Below are positions 1-11,555 of a DNA stretch of 64,000 nucleotides, one piece after another. A program made the translations under genes and the position numbers. Position 1 is the stretch's first letter, and the number at the start of each line of letters is the position of its first letter. This DNA is from Dryomyza anilis (taxonomy: Eukaryota; Arthropoda; Insecta; Diptera; Dryomyzidae): contig OX638130.1 in assembly GCA_951804985.1 (NCBI GenBank), forward strand, positions 81,896,583 to 81,960,582, read 5' to 3'. Below the pieces are notes generated by a model. It was given only the letters and a program-made list of their open reading frames with translations, made no database searches and was not told the DNA's origin.

Positions 1-980
1 AACACATCGGTCGTAATCGCAACCACATGCAATAAAACATTGCAACGCCCGCCACGAAAACACACTATTTCATCCGGCTTAAGAATCCCGCATGGTTGTC
101 GCTGCTGTTATTGTGCGAAATGCGATTTGATCGCGGCGGCATTCGAGCGCATTAATTCCCCAAAAATTGATATTAATGAGTGCGCGTTCGACTATCTTTG
201 GCGACGACTGCACATAGATAGATGGGTAGATAAAAAGATATCTTCTCTAGATTGTAAAGATGTCAAATTGTAGAGATGTCGTTTCGCATTCAGCGCAATT
301 TCCGTGTTGCACTCGATTGCGCAATATTGCACATGCGAATTGTAGTTTGTGTGAGTTTTAAAGGGGCGGCGAATATCCGGGGGTTGTATATGACAAACAA
401 CGCCTAGAGCATATTAAGTTATCTTCGATGCACCCTCGCCTGCTCTAGTTAATCCCAAACATGAGGGTATTTGCCTTACTTCGAAATGAGATGATATTCT
501 ATAGAGACGTATATAAAATTTGATTTTGGCTTATCGCTTCAAACCCATCATGTAGCTCAGTTAATATTAATTGATTCATTTCACACACGCGATTGGTTTT
601 TCAGTATAGTTGAAAATGTTGATTACTTAAGACTTAATTATCTTGGGAAACTTTCGGACATTGGCCGTTGCAGATGTTATAATTAAGTTTGTGGAAGCGG
701 AAGGTGATCGTTAGTGTCGGTAAAAATGTAAACATATTTGATGTGTATGTAAAATAAAATTCAGTATGGCAAACTAAGTCACATGGGAAATTTTGTAAGT
801 AAGGAAATTTTAATACTCGGAAATGATGAATATCATGCAAATTATTGTCGGTTTAGGACGACTGAAATAAGTGCCTGTAATTGTAGCCACTAGTACTAGT
901 AAGGTTAAAAAAATGATCGGCATACATTGAAGTCAAAATCCTCTGAAGGCTCTTCGTCGTCTTTGCACTCCGATCACGAC
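1..980. other. 3' flank of the gene, no supported feature
   Basis: AT-rich DNA, with a GC-richer first 300 bases. Short open frames here (such as 40-273 plus and 634-840 minus) have no recognisable domain or splice context and look like chance. Nothing else was seen. Confidence 0.5.
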
Positions 981-996
981 TAGTATCCATTTAAAG

Positions 997-1002
997 TTTA
1001 TT
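997..1002 (-). terminator. Poly(A) signal AATAAA of the 607-residue gene
   Basis: The plus strand reads TTTATT, so the minus strand has AATAAA about 300 nt downstream of the stop codon. No other canonical minus-strand signal was noticed between the stop and this point, so the 3' UTR is probably about 320-335 nt. Confidence 0.6.
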
Positions 1003-1303
1003 CTTCTGGCACTTTTCGTTTTTCTGTAGTTTTCATTCAGTCAAATACAGACAGTAATAGGTTAAAGAAAAAACCTATCTTTAGTATACGGTAAAATATA
1101 TGCAAAGAAATATCATAATTCTATCTTAACCCATCTATACCTACAAGAACAGAAAACTAGTACTAATACAGTATACGTTATTCGAATCTCAATCGGGTTT
1201 GTCTAACATAGAGCTTATCGAAAAATATACTTTAATTGTTATTCCGACTTACCACCACTATACTCCATTTCCTGCAGAATTTACGTAGCGCCTTTTTATA
1301 GCA

Positions 1304-3203
1304 TCACGGTTTTATCGTCCAGAAGTTTTTCTTCGGTTTCGCTCCCGTCGCCGCCGCCGCTGCTGCTGCAGCTGACGCTGATCTTGCCGATGCGCGTTGC
1401 GTATCTGAACATCGCCTCGCATAATTAAACGGCGACCCCATAACTCCACTATGGCCCGCGTTACCACAAACGCCAGCTCCGCCACCACCACCACCTCCAT
1501 ATCCCATTGGAGCACCCATCGGCAACATCATACCGATGCCCTGATCTTCGCTTGAGTTCATGCTACTCTTTGAGGTGGATGTTCCAGATGCTGTCGAGGA
1601 GCGACAACTTCTCATGTTATGCGGCAGAGTGGTTGTTTGCATATGTGCACCAGTCGTTTTGTAATACCGCAAGCTCTCGTTGTAACTGGCGCCACTGCTG
1701 CTGCCACTACCACTAAAACCGCTGTCCAGATCACCCTCGTCGAACTCGGGATTAATGCACGAACTATGCGCATGTTCCTTCAGTTCCATGGAGTTCAGGG
1801 TGCTCGAGAGGTTTTCTAGGCTGGCATTCGAAAGCGTACGCTGCGAAGCCGCGGCCGAAGAGGTCGATGCGCCGCCGAGCAATCCACCACGTCGCGGTCG
1901 CTGCGACGATGTGGAACAGGTGACCGAAGTCGACGAAACTGCTCCAGCTGCTGCTATGTTGCCAGCCGACTCGTCAGCATCAACACCGGGGAAATTTGGA
2001 CTTAAGTCCGGTGGGGTCGGTGGCATAATCAATGCCTCCAGTGAAAGATTTAGTTCGTCCAACACACGAAAATGATTGTGCTGCACGCGACGCAACTCCT
2101 CGCGCACGTTGCCGTTGCCCGATGAAGCAATACGATTGTCGGACAGAACTTTGCGTATCTTCTGGTCATTGACTTCCTCGTAGAGGTTCTCAGTGGTGCC
2201 GTAGCGGGTGGTGTATGTGTGACGGTCATCGGCGCTCGGCGACGATGAGGTCGATTGTCCATTGCTGGATTTCGAGCGGAAACTCTTCGCCAGCAGTGCA
2301 CGTATTGAGTTGCGTGGTGGGCTCTTCGAGGGACCAGCCACCACAGGCGGCGATGGCGCAATGGCAGGTACTGGACCCTCCTTGTGTGGAACATTCGTGT
2401 GGCACTTCGCTGCACCAGGCTCGTAATATGCATACGAATATACGTGATTAACGGACGCGGATGCGGTACCGGCACCACTCGGCAACGACTGTTGCACCGG
2501 TGACATTTGTGGTTGGTGCAGCGGAGTGCCAGTTGGTGTGACAACGCCGGCTGCGAAACCGTACTCCAAAGACGATGCAGATGACGACGAGTGCGTAGCA
2601 GGCTCATATCGTTCCATGGTTGCGGCTATGTTTTTGCGAGTCCATTTGACCTGTCAAGGTAGAAAACAATAGGAGAGAAATATAATAATGACCATCTAAA
2701 TTAATACCATGACATTAATGAATTACCTGCTGCTCCACATCGATTTTATGGTTACTTCTTCGACTGTGGCCACGTCGACGACGCTCCGTGAATGCGTCGC
2801 CTTGGCACGCGCTATTGTTTCCATGTATCAGCATCATGTCGCCGTTCACACCGCACCCGATTCCATTCGACGGCGCTGGAGGCGGCGGCATGCAGAACTC
2901 TATGCTGTCCATATCGTCGGGGAAAATCAAATCGCCACGTCGATGATGTTCGCTCACACCCGACATCAGACCCATTGTGTTCGAGTTGATCATGTGATGG
3001 CTGCCTCCGGCTGCAGTTGCTGCAACGCGCGTTTTGCTGGACATGCCCTTTGGATGACGCATCGACATCGATAGATGATGGGTGTTCAACGCCGATGCGG
3101 CGCCAGCGTTGGGATATTCACCGGGCGGAGAGAAATTTGCGAATTGTGGCGAAGCGGGACGTGCTTGGAACTTCGCTGAACCAGGAAACATTGTGTTGTG
3201 CAT
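1304..3203 (-). CDS. Two-exon gene for a 607-residue Ser/Gly/Ala-rich protein of unknown function
   Basis: Join 3203-2727 (159 codons) with 2650-1304 (448 codons plus TGA). The exons are separated by a 76-nt intron with donor CAG|GTAATT and a pyrimidine-rich acceptor ending ACAG|GTCAAA. Both junctions are phase 0, so the protein reads KIDVEQQ-VKWTRKNIAATMERYEP across the join. The start is the first ATG after an in-frame TAG near 3258, with G at -3. Visible in the protein: Pro/Ala/His-rich N-terminus; PPPPAP near residue 130; basic RRRRGHSRRSNHK just before the splice; a basic stretch RALLAKSFRSKSS (about 275-287); an acidic-tyrosine motif NLYEEV (about 314-319) of the type SH2 domains bind; a predicted helix EELRRVQHNHFRVLDELNLSLEAL (about 343-367) followed by PPTPPDL; an LDSGFSGSGSSSG stretch (about 467-479); Gly and Ala runs near the end; C-terminus KPKKNFWTIKP. 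There is no signal peptide or membrane segment, so it is probably intracellular, perhaps a scaffold. I do not recognise the family. Coding status is well supported; the function is unknown. Confidence 0.85.
2651..2726 (-). other. 76-nt spliceosomal intron
   Basis: On the minus strand the donor is GTAATT directly after GAGCAGCAG. The acceptor tract is rich in T and C and ends CTTGACAG. Removing it keeps the frame open between the two coding exons. The ORF otherwise runs only three codons past the donor before a stop. Introns of about 60-80 nt are typical of flies. Confidence 0.85.
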
Positions 3204-3458
3204 GGCGCCAGGAATGAAAATAACGTCTATGCACTGAATTGTTGCTCTATAGCGACGCTACTCTATGGACTGTTGCGAGACAATAACTTGCCGACAGTTC
3301 GCATGCTCTTCAGCTGCTCGAATACTTGACGATGGAGCAGTAAAATATTCGCCGGGTTGTGTGTGTCTGGAAACTTTCACCAAAATTTAAATAGTTTCTC
3401 TGTTGTTGATGCTGTTCTCAATGTTGCTGTGGGTGCGCAATTCCAATTGATGTGCAAT
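3204..3458 (-). other. 5' UTR part of the first coding exon
   Basis: This runs from the start codon back to a strong 3' splice site on the minus strand. The AG is at plus positions 3459-3460, and it is preceded by a long pyrimidine tract (minus strand TTCTCTTCTCTTTTAATCC then TACTTTATAG). An in-frame stop near 3258 argues against an upstream coding extension within this exon. If the acceptor is used, at least one upstream non-coding exon and the promoter lie further right. The acceptor is seen in the sequence; its use is inferred. Confidence 0.55.
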
Positions 3459-3460
3459 CT

Positions 3461-6400
3461 ATAAAGTAGGATTAAAAGAGAAGAGAAAATAAGAACGTAT
3501 GAGCAAAACAGAGCCATTAATCAGTGCGAAGACAAACACACCCCAAACGCAGACGATAGATGCGCACCCGTCCGAAGTGATGTTCGGAAAACCCGCACGC
3601 ACACAAACCCATAGCCAGTCGCACTCTTTGCCAGCAAATAAAAGCGGGAATTATGAGCTTTAGCTCTCAAATACTGAGGGGGATTTAGACGAAATATGTG
3701 CTGTTACTTCACGCAGTACAAGACGAACGAACGGAGTCCGGAATGGCGGAAATTTAGTGCACAAACACTTGAACACATTTTTATTGTTTGGTTTGCTAAG
3801 CTAAAACACTCCACCAACGCATGACGCTGCTAAGGAGAAGTCGCTCGAGGAAGAGAAGTAGTCGGAAAACGCCACGACCGAATGTCACGTCCGTGCGCGC
3901 GACAAATGCTCGCGACGTAATATTTATTCATTACGCAGTGACTGACGTGCGATTGTGGAGGAGGAGTAGAATCATGAAAACCGAGTGTGACTTGAGGGTC
4001 ATGCACCGCGATGCAACCAACACTCACCAAACGATGGCGTTGTCGAAGTCGTCTACGCTGACGCTGGTTGTCGCAAAGTGAAGCAGTCGCACGCTGCCCG
4101 CCTTTGTTTGCATTCCATATGCGCGCCACAATAAATCAATCATAGCATTTGACGGACGTGCGACATGTCGCCATCGTCGTCTTGGTTCGAGAGCAACTTG
4201 TAGTGGTTGCAAAGACGTCACTGGCGCTAGCAACCAAAACCACGTTGAGCCAAGACTGATGTTGTTTTAAGCTTTGCATTTTGTTGATCCTCGCAAGTCG
4301 CCGTCATCGTAGTCGTTTGTGTCAGGATTCCGTTTTTTCGTACGCTGTGCCATATGGAAATGAAAAACCGTCAAGATGACTTGCGGTGATAAAGCGAGCT
4401 AGCAAACCCATGGCACCCACAAATAAAACTCCCACAGAACGTACGCACAACCATCATATATGCGTCTGTCTCATATGCAGATTAGTGCAGAATGAAGTAG
4501 GATATCGATGTGAAAGCCATTGTTGGAGGAGAGCATGATGATGTCGTTGGGACTCTGGAGTGGTTGGTAATCTAGTGGGTGGGTGGACATACGAGTGCGC
4601 ATATGTGACACACACAATCTTGATGGGGGAATTTTTGATTTATATGCTTAGTTGTGAGCTCATAACTAATTGCTTTGACAGTTTTGAGTTGATTAATTGT
4701 GACAATTATGATGATGCCAACTAATGGCTTGGTACAGCTGACTGATGCAAAATGTCTCAGATTCGTCAAACCGACGTAGACAATAGTGTTATAGAAACCC
4801 AACCCATTAAAAGTAATTTCGTATTATTTAGAAATACAACGCCTTATATCACATATAGTTCTAAGAGTAAATGTGAGATAGACAATATATCTCGGAAAGA
4901 ATAATGTTGAATTTATTAATTAGAATGGAACATCAGTATTTATCGATAATGCAAAATCTGTCATTAGCTTAAAGTTTAAAATTAATTTAGAGGACTTCTT
5001 CCTCTTCAGGTCCCTGAATCCCTAGTGGGAAATAGGGCATCGAACAATCCAGAGGACTATATTTTATTTAGTCTATACGAAAACATACAAGTGGTTGGAC
5101 ATACTGTTGAATGCCGAATCCGAACCGCGGAGTGAGAGGCTTTTTAAGTAAATTTTTTCCTCTTTGGGGCTTTTTCATTGTCTTCTGATAAACCCCCTTC
5201 TAATTTTCATTCGAAATATCAAATAAACAAAGATGTTCATCAAGAGATATTGGGATATGTTCAAAAAACATAAAATTGGTTTCCAAGTCATCTCAAATTG
5301 TCTAATGATGTGCTGCAATACGTAATATCCAGGAATATATGATGAAAGCTCTTATGAAGGAATAAAACAGAGGATATGTAATATTTAAATTTTTTGGCGG
5401 AACAATTTCTAATGATTGACTTATGTTTTATTTGACTTTGTCATTGAATACCGTTATGCAACAACTTTGATGCTATGTTTCACGTACCTAACATTCTTCT
5501 CCTCGGAAATTGAATTTCAAATCTCGCAGTAGTCGTCATAAAGATGAAAGTTTCACGAAGAAGTCCACAAAGCTATTATACATTAACACCCACCACAAAC
5601 ATCATTTTTATTCCCTTCGTTAACAATGGGCATCACATGTTGTTGCCAGCTCTTAGTTGCACATGTGCGCTCATTAGCCACACGTCGTGTGCGTTAGTCG
5701 CTTGCACAAGCCGTAACCATTTCGCCGTGCATTTAGTGCCGCAACATGAGGGAAATGGAGGGGATGGGGGGGGTCTGCCGCCACCTGATGGCACATCATT
5801 AAAAATCTACGTAGAGCTGACAAAATTACAAAAACGTGTAACACACGGACGGATGCGTTGATTGCCGGCATGTCAGAGGCATAAAGAAACGATAGACCAA
5901 AGAGAAAATGATCGAAATGAATAGGAAAATCTGGAGGTATTTGTATTCTAAGCGAAAGCGGGGCGGGGCGACACGTGGAGTGCCTCGTAACACCCCATCA
6001 GTTCTTGTGTGCTGCCAGAGAAAGGCGTTTCTGGTGGGGATGAAATTGTTGGAAATCGAATGATTAAGATGAAAATTATCGCGCTGCGATTGATACGGCA
6101 TAAAAGAAACGATATTGTTGCTGCTGCTGTTGCTGATATCTAGGAACAATGAAGACGATATGTTGATGAGCATGAGCTGCGTTTTTTTTTCGCAAAGCAC
6201 AGCACTGATGAGCAATGACGATGCGATGTTGTGGTTTTTTCGTCTTGGTTTTTTTTTTTTTAACAGGACAAAAACATGTTGGTAATGACGATGAGTTGCC
6301 ATAAAATCTCGAATGTGCGCCACAATAAAAGTGATGACTTGTGAAAAATCCTCTTAAAAAGCGCTCGGTGCGGCGGCTCAACTCGAAGAGTCATTTTCAC

Positions 6401-7537
6401 TTGATGAAGTGATGAAGAAGTTTATATGTGCGTTGTCAAAGAAGGCGGGGCTGTAATGGATGCAATATAGAAAAATAAACAAAAACTGTACATAGGAACA
6501 ACTTAATCATGAAATTTAAAATCGGCTCTGTTGAAATACGATTCAGAGGCAGACAAAAACCCTTCATATGTGAACTTCAAATACAGTAACTGTTGGTTTT
6601 AGATTGTAACATACTAAAAACAAAAAACGAAAACAGTTTTGTATGGCTGTTCAAATTGAAATTATTCTGGGCCGCGAAATGCTATAAACCTCGGCGATGT
6701 ATCGTTTTAAAGCTAATTAAACAAGATTTAAAATGTTAGACGTAGCTTTCAAACCTGAATATTTTGTCAGTAGTCATTGTCTTTGCACTTCTGATGTCTG
6801 AAAATCCAAAACATCAGAATTTTCTATCAATGCCGAATTTTAAGATGGTATTTTGATGATGTCATATTTAGTCCAATACTTTTTCGCAATTTTATTTATT
6901 ATTGGTCATAGAAAATATAAATAATCTGAGTATAGTCCCCAGATAATATTCTTTCAAAATAGTTATAAAAATTATAAAAAAAAAATCATCGTTCCACAAA
7001 GGTGTCCCATACTCATCAGAGAAACACACACAGACTCATTACAAAACAACGAAGAAAAACTTTAATTATATTGATGAGAAAGGATCATTGAGTTTTTATA
7101 ATTGAATATGAATGCTCGACAGTGGAGCAGATCAATGAAAACAGGTATTACGACAATTAGTGGCTCTACCGCGGCTAGAAGCAGCTTGAAATGTGTGACG
7201 TTAGGCTGCGCGTGTAACCATTAACACCTCAATGCCTGGCAACACATAGCAACTGTTGCTGTGGTTGCTGCTGCTGTTGTTGCCTATGATGCTCTGTTGC
7301 AGCCGCTTGATGCACAAGAATGTTGCACCTGTCTAGCTGTCAGTGTTGTCAACCTCATGCGAAACTTATTTTTAGTTTTGTGCTGCAGCAATTGGAGTGC
7401 AGCCGAGCCAAAGTGCAGGCCATTTTTTTGTATAATAGTTTGCAATTTTTTATGCTTCAGTACATTAACTATTTTTATATATAATTTAGTTTTTAATACT
7501 TTTAACATAAACTGTTGTTTAATATATTTAAATACTT
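3461..7537. other. Non-coding DNA upstream of the gene, possible 5' intron
   Basis: About 3500-4500 is less AT-rich and rich in CG dinucleotides compared with what follows, as expected for promoter-proximal or regulatory DNA. From about 4800 it becomes AT-rich with homopolymer runs (such as T runs at 6181-6260). None of the short overlapping ORFs shows a domain, a signal peptide or a conserved-looking motif. No transposon ends were recognised. Confidence 0.4.
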
Positions 7538-7640
7538 AAAAGTACTATCAAAAACCGATTTAAAACGGGTATAACACCGAAACGGTTTATGTTGATTTTT
7601 TGTTATTTCTGATTTTAGAATAAACGGATCGGCTTCACAA
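7538..7640. repeat. Short AACCG/CGGTTT-rich repeat relic
   Basis: It contains AAAACCGATTTAAAACGGG, then ACCGAAACGGTTT, in otherwise AT-only surroundings. The same vocabulary (AACCGGT, TTTCGGTTTT, TTTAAAACGG) recurs at 10800-11215, 52195-52600 and 55191-55275. This suggests a diverged interspersed family. No terminal repeats were identified. Confidence 0.35.
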
Positions 7641-8555
7641 AAAAAATATATATGTGTAAATATAGCAACAAAATTACCAATATAATTAAGTTTTAATTGT
7701 TCTATCGCCGATACGACATTTAATTGTATTGATTAAATATTTAATTATATTTATTAATAAATTAATAAAACAAAAATTAAATGAAATTATCACATCCGAT
7801 GAAAAAAAGTTTTTTCTTATTTGTTATTTTTTATTTTATAACAATTTAATTTTTTTAATACTCTACTTACAACATGTTGTTTGAAGTTATAACCACGGTC
7901 ACATCACCCATTGAATATACGTAATAAAAGGAAAATGTTTAACATAAATAAGGGAGAAGAATATCAAATTCATGATATACGCACGATGTACGGAAAAACG
8001 AACCAATGAACCGAATAGGTAAGCACGCGTTGCGATGAACCAATGTAAAATAAGGTCGGTACAACAGCGGTACCTTTAATACTGTGTAGTGAATTTTAAA
8101 CTGTATGTGGCTGTAAAACTGTGTAGTTCCTCTAAAACTGTAGGTTGGTGTATAAGCTTTCTATTAGCATATACAACCAAACCAACAAGGATTTAATTTG
8201 TACTATTACATAATTCGCATATCAAATTAATTATATTAATAGAATTCATTATTGTATCAATTAATCTCAGTTGATATATTTACGTTCAATATTTTTTCTG
8301 AGTACGGTTTCGATTTTTAAAATGAAATAACGGTTTCAATCTCTAGTTTAAATGTAATCTATAAGGAAATTTCGCAGTAGATGAAATAGTCTTAAATAAA
8401 AAGAACATAAATGAGACCATCATATTTCTGTTTGGAAGTTATTGTTCTAATCGTGTTCGACGATTATTACAATTATAGAAACAATATCCTGATTAAACAC
8501 TAAAAACTACTTCTGTTCTTTTCATATTCTCACATATTTGTCACTTTAAAATGTT

Positions 8556-8876
8556 TTAAAATGATTTAACGCACATTTTATATTTAAAACAAAAACATGT
8601 CTTAATATATAAATATCCTGTTTTATGGAATGTAACATCTTTTGAACTAAATATGCGCCTAAGCATATAATTATTTGCGTTTAGATAGTGCGGCAATTGC
8701 CAGTCATTAGCAGCACCTCCCTGGCGGCGACTCCCATTGCTGCTGCTGCCCACTCGACATTCCAAAAAGCTGTTGCATGTTGCTGCCTCCATCAGCTCTT
8801 CAAAGTCATTATATAATGAACCTGTTGCCACATGCAGCAGCAGCAACATCCAGCAACATGCTGCACTGAGCAGCAA
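8556..8876 (-). CDS. Doubtful short secreted-protein ORF (106 aa)
   Basis: The predicted product opens with a stretch that looks like a signal peptide, MLLSAACCWMLLLLHVATGS. It continues LYNDFEELMEAATCNSFLECR, a basic pair in GSRRQGG, and then an AT-rich, less plausible C-terminal half. The signal-like part comes from repeated ATGTTGCTG words in a CAG/CAA-rich island, so it could be chance. No dibasic-flanked amidation signal or known peptide is present. It could be a first exon, but no strong donor follows. Treat as a candidate only. Confidence 0.15.
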   Translation of the reverse strand: MLLSAACCWMLLLLHVATGSLYNDFEELMEAATCNSFLECRVGSSSNGSRRQGGAANDWQLPHYLNANNYMLRRIFSSKDVTFHKTGYLYIKTCFCFKYKMCVKSF

Positions 8877-9290
8877 CGCCTACCGGCAACGCTGCTGGCG
8901 CTTACAAGATTGCCAACGAAAAAGTGAAAAATGTAAATTGTTGATTTTTAATTGAATTACAGCAACAACCGGGGCAGCATAGCAACAGCAATAGCAATAT
9001 AACTGGCAACATTCGCAGTGGCAACGACATTGGCAACAGCACTAAGTAGTATCGGCAACAACATTTTAGCGGCTGTCAGGAAGCACGGAATTAATCACTA
9101 AGCAGCAGCATTAGATCACAGGCCAAGGCAGGCAGGCAGCAGCAGACATTTGCGGCCAGCAATAATAACTGCTGTAGCTCCAATGTTTAACGTCGTCGTT
9201 GGATGCAGCTCCTACCTCGAAGTAAAAGCGCGTTTTCCAAAATGTCGTTGCAACTACAGCAAACACTCCAAGCAGTGCTGCTCCTAATTG
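8690..9290. repeat. CAG/CAA triplet-rich (opa-like) island
   Basis: Repeated GCAGCAACA, AGCAACAGC and TGGCAAC words make this about 600 bp stand out from the AT-rich flanks. Such tracts are common in fly genomes, both in coding Gln runs and in non-coding DNA. No long Gln-encoding frame is open here, so it is probably non-coding. Confidence 0.5.
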
Positions 9291-10799
9291 ACTAATTAGC
9301 GAAATATGTCATTATAAATATGGGGGAGAAATCTGTTCTTTTTGCAACATTACTGCATAAAAACTCTAAAAGGTGATAAAAAATATGAAAATTTTCAACT
9401 TTGTAGTTCCTAAAATTAAAACTTTGTGTGCTAATTATAATAATTATTATTAATAATTATTATTAATAATTATAATTAATATAAAACTATTACTAAATTT
9501 TGCATATATTTAACTTTAAAATACTATATTCTACTATTTTATTTATTCCGAATTAATTCCGAAAGTAAAAAAAAACTATTAAATGGAACATCAATTTCTA
9601 ATACATTGTGTAGTAAACTCAAGTGAAATAAATATAAATGTATTTAAAAACTAAAATCATACAGTAATATTAAATATTTAAAAACAATTACCTAACTATT
9701 TCCAGGCACAAGCGCTATGAAGAACTATCGAGAACTATATTTGATTTGTGCGTGTTATATTTATATTCAAATGGTGGGACCTACAATTTATAGCGCCATC
9801 CAAAGACCTATTCAAGGCGGAATTTAGGCTAGGAGTTTTGCAATTGTGTCACGGGAGGTAACACCATATAAGAAAAACATTATATTTCTGATATTGACAG
9901 TCTCGTAATTAGATCATGGGAGATTTCTGCGTGTAGTTTAGCACACAAGCCACTCAACTTGAAAATAGATAAATTTAAATCTTAACATTTTATGTGAAAT
10001 AATAAAATAATTTAATTGGACATTGCTTTTTAAATTAATAGTTAATGTTGCAATCATAAAAATCATTTCAAGCTAATTGAGCTCGAAAAGACCTCCATCT
10101 TCATAACAATATTTACAACCAATCAATAATATTGCCAATAAATTACTCAAAATTGTAAAAATCGGTTGCTGCAGCAATAAAATAAAAATGCAATTAATCG
10201 CGTAAAGACGCCTAAACAAGCCAAAACGAACGCCTACAAAACCAATTGAAAATAAAAAATAAAATGAAATTAATGAAGAAACAAGACAACAAGGCGTTGC
10301 AACGTTGGCAATTTTCAAGACGACAGGCCATGCTGCTGACGCTGATTAGATCTATGCGACAGACAATGTTGCATCTTTATGTCATGCACCGCGAGGCAAT
10401 GCGGCAGCACTCTATCGATTTGCAGAAACGGTTTAGAGCGAAATTAACAATTTCACAGTTAGTTAGCTACAAGTTAATAGCAAAAGAAATATAAAAAAGA
10501 AACGTTTTTAAAGTATGCAATTTATAGCGCTAAATATGAACAAAATTATTCCTTAGGTCAAATGGGACATTACCAAAGTAGGAACATTTTAATATATCGT
10601 CGTTATATTATAAAATGAATTTTACAGAAGAAAAAAAAACCTGTTTTTAAAACCAATTCTGCACTTACTTCATCCAAAATTAAGTATGTCAAACCTTTTA
10701 ATGGAATTTATCTAATTTATCCGGTAACCATATCATTTTAAACCAGATTATAAAACAATATTAGGAGTATTTTTCACATGTAGTTAGGCGGTTTTGCAG
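9291..10799. other. AT-rich non-coding DNA
   Basis: It includes a run of alternating AATTATTATTAATAATTATT words at about 9435-9480, which is low-complexity AT sequence. Overlapping ORFs on both strands near 10073-10494 are described among the rejected items. No transposon ends were recognised. Confidence 0.4.
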
Positions 10800-11215
10800 T
10801 ATCGTCGACGATATGGTGTTTTAAAGTTATTAGGAATGAAACAAAATCGAATATCGGATTCGATAACGATTTAGTTTTACTCCGTCGTTTCGGTTAAGAT
10901 TTCTGTTTTAAGTTTTACAGCGAAACGGTTTCGGTGTACCGGTTTTAAATTACGGTATGGATTTCGGTTTTTGTGTTAAAGTTACTTTTGTTACGATATT
11001 GATAATATCTTGACAAAAAAAAAACAAAAATTAAAAACCAATTACTTGAAAATTTTGAATATAATTTGAATAAAATCAAAATAGACAAATATTAAGAAAA
11101 CGTTCACTACTTTGTAAAAACCTTTTTTTTTAGTTTGAATCCAAGATGCTAATGAAAGTACGAAATATCGATTTTTAGGGCATCACAATACGGTTCGGGT
11201 TTTATTCGTTCGGAT
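10800..11215. repeat. AACCGG/TTTCGGTTT degenerate repeat
   Basis: Recurrent TCGGTT, AAACGG, ACCGGTTTTAAA and TTTCGGTTTTTG words occur in an AT-rich background, matching the style of the 52195-52600 and 55191-55275 tracts. It has no visible coding capacity or TIRs. It is probably an old element relic. Confidence 0.35.
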
Positions 11216-11279
11216 TTTAAATACTACCTTGGGCGATAAAAGTCTCCCGTATATTCTGTAATATTGTAAAACCATAACA

Positions 11280-11555
11280 ATTATGTGGAAAACACTATAA
11301 ATGTTTGTGGGAAACACTTCAAATATTTGAGGAATACACTTCAAATATTTGTGGGTAAATAATTGAGAAAACACTTGGGGTATTTGGAGCATTTGACAAT
11401 CACTATGGGTTACTACTTCCAACTTTGACTTGTTTTAAATAAATAGTACAATTGTGGAATCATTTGCGGTAAACAATTTGATTATTCTAAAATCGTTAGT
11501 GTTTCCAGAGATAGTGTTTTCCAGATATAGTGTTTTCCAGATAGTGTTTATCAGG
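11280..11555. repeat. Two short degenerate tandem arrays
   Basis: From 11280 to about 11400 a unit of about 32 bp repeats (AACACTTCAAATATTTG and variants). From 11497 to 11555 an AGTGTTTTCCAGATA-type unit of about 18 bp occurs three to four times. Confidence 0.5.

Noticed and set aside
1755..2075. 106-codon plus-strand frame and other frames opposite the 607-residue gene (1507-2451)
   Set aside because: They are antisense shadows of a GC-rich coding exon. The minus frame is longer, joins cleanly across an intron and has a start, stop and poly(A) signal.
2050..2607. 185-codon minus-strand frame rich in Arg and His
   Set aside because: It is an alternative frame of the same exon as the accepted gene and does not connect in frame with the upstream exon.
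10073..10494. Overlapping frames: a hydrophobic 81-aa minus product and an 82-aa plus product rich in Met, Gln and Arg
   Set aside because: The plus one looks helical and charged, but there is no splice, poly(A) or family support, and both frames arise from the same DNA. Chance is more likely.
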